Shown here in pieces: positions 21,174 through 29,045 of a DNA stretch of 33,020 nucleotides. Below the pieces are notes generated by a model that was not told the DNA's origin, ran no database searches, and saw nothing but the letters and a program-made list of their open reading frames with translations. The stretch is from positions 1 to 33,020 of IMG/VR virus record IMGVR_UViG_3300038701_003480; one strand, given 5' to 3'. The translations under genes were made by a program, and so were the position numbers. Numbering within the stretch: the stretch's first letter is position 1; every line of letters starts with the position of its first letter. Source of the stretch: a virus.

Positions 21174-23803
21174 GCCGCGACCCCCGCGAGCTTTTCGACC
21201 TTATCCTTCCGTGCCGTTTCATCTTCAAGATCATTCAGAAGCAAGTTCACCTTGAACTCTTTTTGCCACTTATCCATTGCGGCAAGAATCATTTGCATGT
21301 CTTGGTTGGATCCTGCCGCCCTGCCTGCTCCGAACACCCCACCTTTTTCCATCATCACAGCTTCGGAAGCTGCGCTATAATTTATACCGGGCACTTGTCC
21401 GCTCTGGTTGATGCGTTGAAGGGTGGGCAACGTGCTTGCGTTTACAGCACTCTTTCTGATTATCATCTCTCCCCCTTCTAGTTCGGCTCTTACCTGCCCA
21501 GTTCTTGGGTCAATCACTGGCATGCCTCTTTCCGCATGGGAAGGTCCATTCAATGGTTCAAACAATCCACCTTGCTCATATTTCTGCGCGGTGATCAGTG
21601 CCACTTGCCCTGCTGTTGACGCTATGATGCCGGGGATCACCGTTGGAGACAGCACGCCTGTTTGAGCCATTGCCTTGGTTACAGCAAGCGCACCGTTGAT
21701 AACAGCTTGAGCGATGTCCAGTATTTTTTTCTTCTGGAATGCTTTCTTCTGGACCCTCTCTTTTTCCTTCTCGTACTTCACCTCAGTTATAAGGCCCATT
21801 TCTTTTCGCTTCTCAAGGGCCTCCAATTCTCGCTGTTCTGCATTTGAAGCAACTTGTTCCAGAAGTTGGAATCCATTATCGAAGCCTTCACCCAGAATTT
21901 CCAGCTTTTCCTGCTTGATTTGTTGCGCGTATTCCTCTTCCTTTTTCTTCTCTTCTTCCAGATACTCATCATGCATTTGGTTTCGAACATCGAGACCTTC
22001 GGCCATGAGTTGTTTCTTCACCTCTTCAATCTCAACTGCCGCATCGATTTCTGAAGCCTTCTGAATTTCGAGCCGCTCCATGGTGGATCGGATGATTCTG
22101 TTTACTCCATTGTCTTCTTCATTTGACCCGTTCGAGCCGCCCTTATCTTGTGCCTCTCGTTGTTTGTTTCTAGCATCTCTTAAGGCTAAATCGAGTGCAT
22201 CGACTTCTCTCTTTATCTGATCTGGATTATACAGTATGCTTCCTGTTTCATCAAACTTTTTCTTTATCTCCAGATAATCCTTGTATAGTTGAGTTAAGTA
22301 CTTCTGCGCAGCAGGTATACCTTCTTTTGCAACTTTTTTCTGCGCTTCAATTCTTGCATTGGCGAGTCGTTCTTCCTCGTCTTTAATCTTTCTCAGTTCT
22401 CGATAACTCTTCTCTGCCGATTCAAGTCGCTCATCATCCTTACCAGTTATTCGATTATAAATATCATCGATAAAGAAGGGGAGTTTTGAAGCTTCTTCTC
22501 TAGCATCAAACAATTCTTGCTCCGCGATGTACAAGTCTTTTGCTGTGCCCTCTAACCCCTCTAATTCGGCTTGTGCCAAATTTGAAGCCTCACCAAATCC
22601 TACCTGCTCCTTGATCATGATTCTAGTCACACTCAATACACCTGTCAATGTGTCTGTAAGCGTAGTAAGCATACCGTCACTTTCCATTACAGCAAGCATC
22701 AGGCTGTCATAGCTTGAACTCAATCGCTCTTGGGCAGACTTTAAATTGTCTGAATTTACTATGGCTTGCTGATAGGCAGTTGTGGTACCGGTGATTGCCT
22801 CTGTCAACTCATCTACTCTTGTTCTGTTTTGAGCCAGTATCTGCGCCCCAGTAACATTTTCCTTTCCAAAAATTTTCGTAAGCGCAACTGTATCATTCAT
22901 AATTGGCTCTAGGTTTTCAAGAGCCTTATTAAAATCAAATTGTCCATTTGTGAAATTTGCCTGATCACCCTGCATAGCAATCAAGATGTTCCTGAATTGA
23001 GTACCTGCTTTTGAGGCATCCAACCCCTTTTCCCCAAAGGTTTCTAGTACGGCAACATTCTTTTCAATCGCAATGCCCGCCGAAGCAGCTCCTGGACCTA
23101 CGTTTGCCAACGCTTGAGAAAGGTATGGTACCTCTTTCGCTCCTTTTTGGGATGCCGCCGCAAGTGCATTTATGTACCTGTCAGCTTCCGAAGTTTCGGC
23201 GTTATTGGCATTCATTATCAAGGTGAGGTCTTGTATAGACTTTGTAAGGTCCTCTCCTGTAGCTTTGCTCATTACCATTGCTTTTTCGGTAAAATCAGCA
23301 AGGGCCTTAGTGTTCTCCAATAATTCAGGTCGCGCACTTCCTGCCAGTTTGTACGCTTCTAGCACATTAGTAGCAGTAACGCCGAATTGAATCCCCGCTT
23401 TTTGTGCCTGCTCCCTCAAATATTCCAGATCTTCTCCATTCGCTCCAGTAATAGCCTGAAGCTCATCAAGCGTTGCGTTAAATTCTTTTGTCGTCCTTAC
23501 GGCGCTTCCGACTGCAGCAGTTACGGCGCCAATAGATACAAATGAAAGCAATGCGCCTTTGATTACGCCCCCCATTCCTTTCCATGCGCTTCTAACACCA
23601 CCAACCTGCCTCCGATGGTCATCGAGCATACCCCTCACCCTTCTGAGTTCTCTGACCTTTTCGTTATATTCTTTGGTCCCCCGGGTAGTGTTCTTCACTT
23701 GATTCCTGAGTCGATGAAATTCTTTCTCTACCGCTTTGATCGAGTTTTCAATCTCTTTACCGTTGATACGGATGGTTACTTTTCTATTCTCGTTTGCTGC
23801 CAT
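21170..23803 (-). CDS. Tail tape-measure protein
   Basis: 877 residues. The N-terminal region is a long basic helical stretch (KEIENSIKAVEKEFHRLRNQ), then a PhageMin_Tail-type core with LLSFVSIGAVTAAVG, VGPGAASAGIAIEKN and FGEKGLDASKAGTQFRNILI. A long coiled coil occupies residues ~440-700, and hydrophobic segments occur near 705-735 (AQAVINGALAVTKAMAQ). It sets tail length and is carried in the tail lumen. The size indicates a long-tailed (siphovirus-like) virion. It follows the tail-completion-like gene with one base between them. Confidence 0.9.
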   Translation of the reverse strand: MAANENRKVTIRINGKEIENSIKAVEKEFHRLRNQVKNTTRGTKEYNEKVRELRRVRGMLDDHRRQVGGVRSAWKGMGGVIKGALLSFVSIGAVTAAVGSAVRTTKEFNATLDELQAITGANGEDLEYLREQAQKAGIQFGVTATNVLEAYKLAGSARPELLENTKALADFTEKAMVMSKATGEDLTKSIQDLTLIMNANNAETSEADRYINALAAASQKGAKEVPYLSQALANVGPGAASAGIAIEKNVAVLETFGEKGLDASKAGTQFRNILIAMQGDQANFTNGQFDFNKALENLEPIMNDTVALTKIFGKENVTGAQILAQNRTRVDELTEAITGTTTAYQQAIVNSDNLKSAQERLSSSYDSLMLAVMESDGMLTTLTDTLTGVLSVTRIMIKEQVGFGEASNLAQAELEGLEGTAKDLYIAEQELFDAREEASKLPFFIDDIYNRITGKDDERLESAEKSYRELRKIKDEEERLANARIEAQKKVAKEGIPAAQKYLTQLYKDYLEIKKKFDETGSILYNPDQIKREVDALDLALRDARNKQREAQDKGGSNGSNEEDNGVNRIIRSTMERLEIQKASEIDAAVEIEEVKKQLMAEGLDVRNQMHDEYLEEEKKKEEEYAQQIKQEKLEILGEGFDNGFQLLEQVASNAEQRELEALEKRKEMGLITEVKYEKEKERVQKKAFQKKKILDIAQAVINGALAVTKAMAQTGVLSPTVIPGIIASTAGQVALITAQKYEQGGLFEPLNGPSHAERGMPVIDPRTGQVRAELEGGEMIIRKSAVNASTLPTLQRINQSGQVPGINYSAASEAVMMEKGGVFGAGRAAGSNQDMQMILAAMDKWQKEFKVNLLLNDLEDETARKDKVEKLAGVAA

Positions 23804-23804
23804 G

Positions 23805-24179
23805 TCAGAAGTTCATTGCTTTTACTGTGAGATCGCCCGACAATCTGGCCAGATCATCTGCGAGTTTCGGTGTTACTTGGTTGAGCGCTTTTGAGATGAA
23901 TCCAGAGCCTGGAAACCCGCCTGTGTAATATGAGAACCCACCTCGCTGCACGGTTTGTGGCTTTACCCCATGGTGAAGTATGTAGCCACTACGCTTCATG
24001 CTCACCGAAATACCCCACACATCACCACCTCCATCTTTCCTCACCCGACCATTCATACCCCTGATCAACGTTCCTTTGTCTCGGTGTCCGGCGGCGGCGG
24101 CCTCTTGCCTTAGCTTTTGTGCGGTGGTTCGCGCATATGGCGATACAACAGATTCTATTTGTTTGGAAACATCACTCAT
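23805..24179 (-). CDS. HK97 gp10-like tail-completion protein (candidate)
   Basis: 124 residues beginning MSDVSKQIESVVSPYARTTA, basic, with SVSMKRSGYILHHGVKPQTV and a Gly/Ser turn before the helical end (SKALNQVTPKLADDLARLSG). The Arg/Lys-rich basic loop and the SGYILHHG segment are like head-tail or tail-completion proteins of the gp10 type. It lies immediately before the tape measure. The family match is by eye and not certain. Confidence 0.5.
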   Translation of the reverse strand: MSDVSKQIESVVSPYARTTAQKLRQEAAAAGHRDKGTLIRGMNGRVRKDGGGDVWGISVSMKRSGYILHHGVKPQTVQRGGFSYYTGGFPGSGFISKALNQVTPKLADDLARLSGDLTVKAMNF

Positions 24180-24204
24180 TGATAACTATCTATTTAGTTA
24201 TTGC

Positions 24205-24972
24205 TTAATCGTGTGAAGTGCAGAATCGACTGAGCACGTAGATCAAGTCACCAGACTCAACCCGGTAGTTGTTCGTGTAGTCTCCTTTTGCCGTTTCCGG
24301 CTCGATGAACTCGTATGGATCAAAGTAGAATTCGTAATCTCCAGATGTGTACCAGGGCTCAACCGTAACCACATCTTCACAAAGTGGCGATGGGGAGTTG
24401 TTGATGAGCACGAACACCGAATCTTCTCTGGTGTACTCAACATTGTTGTACCAGCACTCAACCTTCATGAGAAGAGTGCCGTTGCATTCCGGCACAAACC
24501 CTTCGCATGGAACGGTGAAGGTTGCAAATTGAAGGTATGGCCCGCGACCGGCATACTCTCCATTGATGTAGTAGAATGTGCTGTCCCATTGCATATCAGG
24601 ACGGTACTCCATTGCCCCATCATCGGCCCTTGAGTAGACGAAAACAGGCAACCTCCCAAGCCCGCAAAAATTTACATCTTGAATATGACTCTGTGCGGCA
24701 GGTTGAAGATCAGGGTACTGCCTTCCGAAGTTTGGAAAAACCTCTTCTGTTAAGGTGTTGGTAGTGAAACACTCTAAAACATCTGTGCGCCTTGCGCTTT
24801 CAACAAGGCAGGAGTCTACCGTTTCTTTTGAGATTCCAAGATCAAGATTGTTTTCTCGCTCAAACTTTTGAATGAGTTGGGTAACTTCTGCGCTCTTGTT
24901 TTCTGGAATTTGCTTGATGCATCCACAAACAAGAATTGCAGATAAAATAAACAGGGTGGTTCGGAGAAACAT
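24205..24972 (-). CDS. Exported lipoprotein of unknown function
   Basis: 255 residues. The N-terminus MFLRTTLFILSAILVCGCIK is a signal peptide with a lipobox-like end (LVCGC), so the mature protein would be attached to a membrane through the Cys. The mature part is acidic, Tyr-rich and beta-prone, with several Cys pairs (CTTNTL, NFCGLGRL, TVPCEGFVPECNG, FCTSHD). Phage lipoproteins can block superinfection or act as host-surface morons. It sits between the small plus-strand gene and the tail genes. Confidence 0.65.
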   Translation of the reverse strand: MFLRTTLFILSAILVCGCIKQIPENKSAEVTQLIQKFERENNLDLGISKETVDSCLVESARRTDVLECFTTNTLTEEVFPNFGRQYPDLQPAAQSHIQDVNFCGLGRLPVFVYSRADDGAMEYRPDMQWDSTFYYINGEYAGRGPYLQFATFTVPCEGFVPECNGTLLMKVECWYNNVEYTREDSVFVLINNSPSPLCEDVVTVEPWYTSGDYEFYFDPYEFIEPETAKGDYTNNYRVESGDLIYVLSRFCTSHD

Positions 24973-25071
24973 ACTATTGAGGTTTTAAGTACGTTTCAAA
25001 AATCACAGTCTGAGAATAGAAAAACTGGACAACAGGAACCTCCGAGGCATTGCAACTTAAATACAATTACT

Positions 25072-25326
25072 ATGTCAGAACAACTGAAGCCTATCCAAAA
25101 TGCCTTGGAAAACGGATCGATCACCGAAAAACAGATCGAGATTTTAATGGAGCTCCACGATCTCAACGCCTACGAACAACTGTTGGAGCTTTTGCAAAAC
25201 CACGTGATTGGTATCATCACCAGAAAAGATGAACAGGCTTTTGAGCTGCTTTCATCTCACCCATCGAGACACCAACTTCACGACGTCTTTCAAGTTCTGA
25301 CCAAGCTGGTAATTGTCTCCACTTAA
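25072..25326 (+). CDS. Small plus-strand accessory protein
   Basis: 84 residues, helical, acidic in the first half (ENGSITEKQIEILMELHDLN), with a C-terminal QVLTKLVIVST strand. It points against all its neighbours and has its own terminator directly after the stop. The segment MELHDLNAYEQLLELL resembles LLLHDNIHWRVFRDAV in the plus-strand protein at 29338-29649, so the two may be distant relatives. It may be a moron expressed from the prophage. Function is unknown. Confidence 0.65.
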   Translation: MSEQLKPIQNALENGSITEKQIEILMELHDLNAYEQLLELLQNHVIGIITRKDEQAFELLSSHPSRHQLHDVFQVLTKLVIVST

Positions 25327-25331
25327 TACAA

Positions 25332-25351
25332 AGCCCCGGATTCCCGGGGCT
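25332..25351. terminator. Intrinsic terminator after the small plus-strand gene
   Basis: Arms AGCCCCGG and CCGGGGCT with an ATTC loop, followed by TGTTTGTTT on the plus strand. It lies between two convergent genes. The minus side is less T-rich. Confidence 0.75.
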
Positions 25352-25368
25352 GTTTGTTTCATTTCACT

Positions 25369-25842
25369 TTAAGTTCGCATACCCCGCCCCTCAAAAATAT
25401 ACCCGATCAAGTCCTTTTTATGCAAAACATCAAGGGGCAATATACACTCCTCAATAAACTCTTTGAAGAGTCCAAAATCTTCTCGTTGAGCAGCCTCAGT
25501 ATTCATATAGTTCTCAAAAAACTCATCAGGATTATCCATTGCGGATAGCATATTCTCACGGTTTTCTTCTTCCGATTTATTCTGTTTCTGCACCCAACCC
25601 TTAATTTCCTGTGCGATTAATATTCTCTTAGCCAATCCAGCGATAGAAGTTAGCGAATCTTTTGAACCGTATCCTTGATTACCTATGAATTGGAAATCAA
25701 CCTTGCACCCAGAACAAATCCAATTTGAATCCCAAGAACCTGATCTATATAAGATCAGGTTTCCACCACATTCCGGACACTCTCCATTCTTGAATTTATC
25801 CTGAATATCGGATTCACTATACCTTTTTTTAAATAGTGTCAT
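25369..25842 (-). CDS. Hypothetical zinc-ribbon protein
   Basis: 157 residues. Two Cys pairs (GECPECGGNL and WICSGCKVDF) with about 18 residues between them form a zinc-ribbon-like module at residues 18-46. The rest is helical and acidic (KSEEENRENMLSAMDNPDEF). It overlaps the upstream small gene by about 14 bases in a different frame, so it appears to be in one operon with the patatin-like gene. A role with the patatin product is possible but unproven. Confidence 0.6.
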   Translation of the reverse strand: MTLFKKRYSESDIQDKFKNGECPECGGNLILYRSGSWDSNWICSGCKVDFQFIGNQGYGSKDSLTSIAGLAKRILIAQEIKGWVQKQNKSEEENRENMLSAMDNPDEFFENYMNTEAAQREDFGLFKEFIEECILPLDVLHKKDLIGYIFEGRGMRT

Positions 25843-26056
25843 AGCTTGGTTTTAATTTTATCCCTTTCATTTTCTGAATCTGCTCAAGCAGATCTCTCGT
25901 TAACTCATAGTACTCCTTAACGAAGTTATGTACTTCTGGTGTTTGAAGTGTAGACTTCTCCAGAAACGACTTGTACTCTTGGTGCTGCTTTTCAAGAGCA
26001 ACTTCGAGGATGAGTAGTTGATCTTTATGGGTGATATGAAGTACGTCACCCAACAA
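25829..26056 (-). CDS. Small helical protein, TTG start
   Basis: 75 residues, starting at a TTG (there is no ATG near the 5' end) directly within the end of the patatin-like gene (11-base overlap). It is entirely helical and charged (QLLILEVALEKQHQEYKSFL and EYYELTRDLLEQIQKMKG), with no membrane segment. Tight coupling on both sides suggests it is translated with the patatin-like protein. Because the start is non-standard I am less sure of it. Confidence 0.5.
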   Translation of the reverse strand: MLGDVLHITHKDQLLILEVALEKQHQEYKSFLEKSTLQTPEVHNFVKEYYELTRDLLEQIQKMKGIKLKPSYDTI

Positions 26057-26909
26057 AGCTCATCCCCTCTTTAAAGCAATGATTGTACAATCGCTGTTGC
26101 CGTTCAACATCTGTGTCGTAAACGCTTTTCATGATGTTCGGCATATAGAACTCCCGTAGCACCACACCGTTTTTCAAACACCAGTTCCGCACATGCTCCC
26201 GGTCGTTCTTACTGATTTCATACTGCTGTATCTCAAGAGTTCTCTGGAGTACTTGGAGGGCGTTTTGTGGGAAAAAGGCATCGTCCAAAACATCGTCCAA
26301 TTCCTTTGGCCTTGCGAATACCACGAACAACTCCTCTATCCCTTCAAATTCCTCAAGAGATTTTACCGGTAGGTGATTCCTTACACCTCCATCGGCATGG
26401 TATTCCAATGAGCTTTCCACATCGGCGAAAACAGGTATTGAGGCAGAGCTTACGATCTCATCAATAAATCCTGATCGGGTAAAGTGCTCGAATTCTGAAA
26501 CTCGAATAGAGCCATTCGCCAACGCAACCGACTCAACAAATACCCTCGTGCCTGAGTTCCGGATCTGAACGGAGTGCTTCGCTTCAAAATGTTGGAGTAG
26601 CGTTTTCTCAAGGTTCGACATATCGCCCAGATGAGTTCTACCGGTAAGCGCTCCCCAAATGGCATACAGCGAGAGCCTTCCACGTTTTGTGAATGGGCTC
26701 CTTTTCCAAAACATGCCAGGCTTTATATTCTTGAACAAGTCTGCCTTTTCTAGCACGGCTCCTGCCGCCACAAATGGAGAAATAATTGCCCCGGCACTCA
26801 CGCCGGCAACATAATCGAACTGCAATCTTTTGGATTCAAATGCAGCGGCATATCCGGCATGGCCAGCGATCTTTGTTCCTCCTCCTGAGAATATGATTCC
26901 TTTTTTCAT
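26046..26909 (-). CDS. Patatin-like phospholipase
   Basis: 287 residues. The three family motifs are intact and in order: FSGGGTKIAGHAG (oxyanion hole) near residue 7, AGVSAGAI with the G-x-S-x-G nucleophile Ser near residue 38, and YHADGGVRNHLPV (Asp of the dyad) near residue 171. There is no signal peptide, so it is cytoplasmic or membrane-associated and would hydrolyse acyl lipids. It is coupled to the two small genes downstream. Patatins act as effectors in CBASS defence, but no cyclase is here. A lysis or exclusion role is possible. Confidence 0.8.
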   Translation of the reverse strand: MKKGIIFSGGGTKIAGHAGYAAAFESKRLQFDYVAGVSAGAIISPFVAAGAVLEKADLFKNIKPGMFWKRSPFTKRGRLSLYAIWGALTGRTHLGDMSNLEKTLLQHFEAKHSVQIRNSGTRVFVESVALANGSIRVSEFEHFTRSGFIDEIVSSASIPVFADVESSLEYHADGGVRNHLPVKSLEEFEGIEELFVVFARPKELDDVLDDAFFPQNALQVLQRTLEIQQYEISKNDREHVRNWCLKNGVVLREFYMPNIMKSVYDTDVERQQRLYNHCFKEGMSFVG

Positions 26910-26929
26910 GTCAATTCTATTGTTTCACA

Positions 26930-26986
26930 CCTCATAACTCTTGCTAAAAGCCATGCTTCGCACAGCGTTTAGCATGGAGTTAGCCA
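26930..26986 (-). repeat. attC-like repeat, near-identical to the one at 9.5 kb
   Basis: The 28 bases at 26936-26963 equal those from 9484, and the following arm differs by a few bases. It forms an imperfect inverted repeat with AACTC and GAGTT ends. It lies directly after the stop of the 103-residue gene, as in a cassette. Confidence 0.6.
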
Positions 26987-26989
26987 CCA

Positions 26990-27301
26990 TTAAAACGCCT
27001 TCAATTTAGCGTACCTTTCAGCAGTCATTACCACAGATGAAGGGTAAGGACTTACAGCGTATTTTATTGCTTTAGGCGTTACAGTGATGGTATTATACCA
27101 ACTCCATCTTTTCTCAATACATTCCTCACCTTTAATTTTTTGTTCCATATCAGAGTTATCGACCACTTCCATTAAACCACAGAATTCAAGTATCTTCATT
27201 AGCTCGCCATTCGGCATAGTGCAGAAATTAACGGTGGCTAACAATGGCTCATACTCCATGCCTTTGTCTGTGCTTTTTTGAGTGTTTTTTGCTTCGCTCA
27301 T
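26990..27301 (-). CDS. Cassette-like hypothetical protein
   Basis: 103 residues beginning MSEAKNTQKSTDKGMEYEPL, soluble, with an ILEFCGLMEVVDNSDMEQK middle and a C-terminal TVTPKAIKYAVSPYPSSVVM. It is not recognisable as a phage function. Its flanks are an attC-like repeat downstream and a hairpin-rich junction upstream, while its neighbours (patatin, membrane protein) are otherwise contiguous phage genes. It looks like a single captured cassette. Confidence 0.6.
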   Translation of the reverse strand: MSEAKNTQKSTDKGMEYEPLLATVNFCTMPNGELMKILEFCGLMEVVDNSDMEQKIKGEECIEKRWSWYNTITVTPKAIKYAVSPYPSSVVMTAERYAKLKAF

Positions 27302-27319
27302 AGTTCAGTAATATTTGAA

Positions 27320-27365
27320 AGTTTCGCTCTCGTTTTACGGCACGAGAGCATAGTCGTAGCCGTTA
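27320..27365. repeat. Hairpin-rich upstream junction of the solitary cassette
   Basis: GCTCTCG pairs with CGAGAGC (7 bases), and ACGGC with GCCGT just outside. This 62-base spacer lies at the 5' side of the cassette-like gene and may be the partner recombination site. Confidence 0.4.
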
Positions 27366-27791
27366 AGTATCCCTCTCAGGATGCTTGTACACGCACCCGT
27401 GTTTTCTGCAATCGAATTGGTCACTGTACATCCGGTAGAAATGTTGAATTTCGGAGATGGTAAATGAGGCCTTCTGGCTTACGTTGTAGTCGTATTGAAT
27501 GTCTTTGAGCCACCCCTTTACAACTCGTTGCCGTAGAATACCACCCACAAAAGCCACCACGATAAAAAGGACAACGGGACCGATAAGCCACCAAAGGGAA
27601 TTCTGCCACCCAATCTTATGATCAATAACAGCAGCAAATGAGAGCGCCAGAATTCCGGCGAAGATTCTGAGGAATTGGCCGTACCTGTCTTTGTAGGCAA
27701 CAAACTTTTCGTAAGGCGTAAACCACGATGGGCGATTTACAAACGTGCATGCGAACTTCTCCAACAAATGGAAGTCAATTTCTTTGCTCAT
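27363..27791 (-). CDS. Membrane protein in the lysis block
   Basis: 142 residues. Two hydrophobic stretches, residues 42-60 (FLRIFAGILALSFAAVI) and 66-88 (SLWWLIGPVVLFIVVAFVGG), make it an inner-membrane protein with both ends probably cytoplasmic. The C-terminal end DCRKHGCVYKH has paired Cys and His. It overlaps the endolysin stop by 4 bases and is therefore translated with it. It may be a spanin-like, anti-holin or exclusion protein. Not recognised. Confidence 0.65.
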   Translation of the reverse strand: MSKEIDFHLLEKFACTFVNRPSWFTPYEKFVAYKDRYGQFLRIFAGILALSFAAVIDHKIGWQNSLWWLIGPVVLFIVVAFVGGILRQRVVKGWLKDIQYDYNVSQKASFTISEIQHFYRMYSDQFDCRKHGCVYKHPERDT

Positions 27792-28240
27792 GGGTTAAAA
27801 AAATAGAGGTGATCCAATCCTGTGTATGCATTGTCGATGTGGGTCCAAGTTGGGGTGTGGCTAAAATTCTCCAGACGGGTAATTCTTCCGGTGGTGATGA
27901 ACCGTGCCTCCATCTGCTTAATCACATCGTGAATTTCTTCTGGTGTTCTGCCTGGTACCACAAGATCAAACGCCCTCCCAAACTTGTGCTGTGAGTACTT
28001 AGCCCCAACTGCAGAATTCATTGGCCGGAGGCCGTTGAACTTCCTTTTACCACCCACAGCCCAGTTGTTCACGGTAATAGGCTGATCGATGTAATTGCGA
28101 ATGGCTTGTAATCCCTCAACAATTCTTCTGTCCAAAAACTTCTCGGCTTTTCGTGTGCCGTCATAGAAATCGGGGTGAACAAGTTCATCGAGATAGAAGT
28201 TCCCGATTACTTCAATCCTGTCTTTGCTTGCGATTGTCAT
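27788..28240 (-). CDS. Endolysin: M15-type peptidase
   Basis: 150 residues from the ATG (MTIASKDR); an upstream TTG/ATG extension is possible. It has the metallopeptidase signature SQHKFGRAFDLVV (zinc-binding His and Asp) near residue 95 and the partner WTHID near residue 140, typical of the M15 D-Ala-D-Ala carboxypeptidase-like phage endolysins. It would cut the peptide part of the cell wall at lysis. There is no signal peptide, so it depends on a holin. It is adjacent to the holin-like gene, overlapping it slightly. Confidence 0.88.
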   Translation of the reverse strand: MTIASKDRIEVIGNFYLDELVHPDFYDGTRKAEKFLDRRIVEGLQAIRNYIDQPITVNNWAVGGKRKFNGLRPMNSAVGAKYSQHKFGRAFDLVVPGRTPEEIHDVIKQMEARFITTGRITRLENFSHTPTWTHIDNAYTGLDHLYFFNP

Positions 28241-28409
28241 CTGTAGTTGCTTTGAAAAAGACCAGTAGCACATCTCCAATAACCGCAGCCGCGATTAAGG
28301 TTCCGAAAATCACGTTTTGCCACCAGGGCAACCCGTCTTCTATCATGTACCATACGCCAAGGGCGGCGGCAACAAGTACAATTGCGAGGTGAATGTATTT
28401 ATAGTGCAT
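28212..28409 (-). CDS. Holin-like small membrane protein
   Basis: 65 residues from the ATG. Two hydrophobic segments, IHLAIVLVAAALGVWYM and WWQNVIFGTLIAAAVIGDVL-VFF, are joined by a short acidic loop, and a charged tail (KATTDDNRKQRQD) follows. Size, two membrane helices and a charged C-terminus, plus position directly before the endolysin with overlap, fit a class II holin. The assignment is by features and context only. Confidence 0.6.
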   Translation of the reverse strand: MHYKYIHLAIVLVAAALGVWYMIEDGLPWWQNVIFGTLIAAAVIGDVLLVFFKATTDDNRKQRQD

Positions 28410-28852
28410 CAACTGGGGGTTTTTGAGAGGAACTTGTACATAGCCAAAATGCTTGTGATCAACAGAATGAAGCTAATCCACGCGAACCCACCTTCTCCAA
28501 ACACCTTTTTGAAAAAGCCATCTGCACCATTGTCGCTCAAGTGATAGAACTTTCTACCTGGAGCGTTTTCGAAACTATGTAAGTGATTGAGATACCAACT
28601 AAATGCGGTTCTACGCATCACCAAGTGAGTGACGGCAAAAGGCCATAGATCAACATCTATCAAAATCAAGGTGAACATCAATAACCCCCAAACCAAAGCG
28701 TAAAAGATGTGATAGTTCTCATCGTGAATTTTGTGAGACCAGGTAAACGACTGCCCCCAAGTCATGCTTTGAATATGGTAATGAGCAGTTGCTTCACATA
28801 GACATGTGAAAAGTGAGAACAACCAAAGAGTTGTAATGAGAGAAATATCCAT
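28409..28852 (-). CDS. Membrane protein upstream of holin
   Basis: 147 residues. Hydrophobic segments occur at residues 3-18, 49-67 (IFYALVWGLLMFTLILID) and 123-140 (WISFILLITSILAMYKFL), with several His (HYHIQS, WSHKIHDENYHIF, THLVMRR, HLHSF). It touches the holin-like gene by one base. The many His residues in and near the membrane segments are notable and might bind metal or haem, but no family is recognised. Confidence 0.65.
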   Translation of the reverse strand: MDISLITTLWLFSLFTCLCEATAHYHIQSMTWGQSFTWSHKIHDENYHIFYALVWGLLMFTLILIDVDLWPFAVTHLVMRRTAFSWYLNHLHSFENAPGRKFYHLSDNGADGFFKKVFGEGGFAWISFILLITSILAMYKFLSKTPS

Positions 28853-28859
28853 GATTGAT

Positions 28860-29045
28860 TTTGGTTAAAAGAATCCTGTGCCCAACGCCCCACCCTCGAA
28901 AGGGATAGAGCGTCCTTAACCAAAACTATTACTAACCTAAACCACGAATGCGGTTTATATGGAAAACTCCTCGTTTGGAGCGTTGGACACAGGAATCAAA
29001 AAAAGCTTGTATACACCGCTCGTTTGCGGATTGGATTACTAAAGT
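28860..29045. repeat. Gene-free spacer with multiple inverted repeats
   Basis: An 18-base inverted repeat (28870-28887 against 28979-28996, 16 of 18 pairs) brackets a segment containing AAACCAC-GAAT-GCGGTTT. Two small hairpins share the loop TCGTTT: CTCC-TCGTTT-GGAG near 28968 and CCGC-TCGTTT-GCGG near 29018. The 22-base repeat at 29001-29022 matches the one upstream of integrase. Confidence 0.6.

Noticed and set aside
26046-26909. CBASS defence system
   Set aside because: Only the patatin-type effector is present. No cyclic-nucleotide synthase or accessory genes are nearby.
19914-29022. attL/attR pair of a 9-kb element bounded by the 22-bp repeats
   Set aside because: The interval would contain integrase, tape measure and lysis genes but not replication, head or terminase genes, and the outside flanks are equally phage-like.
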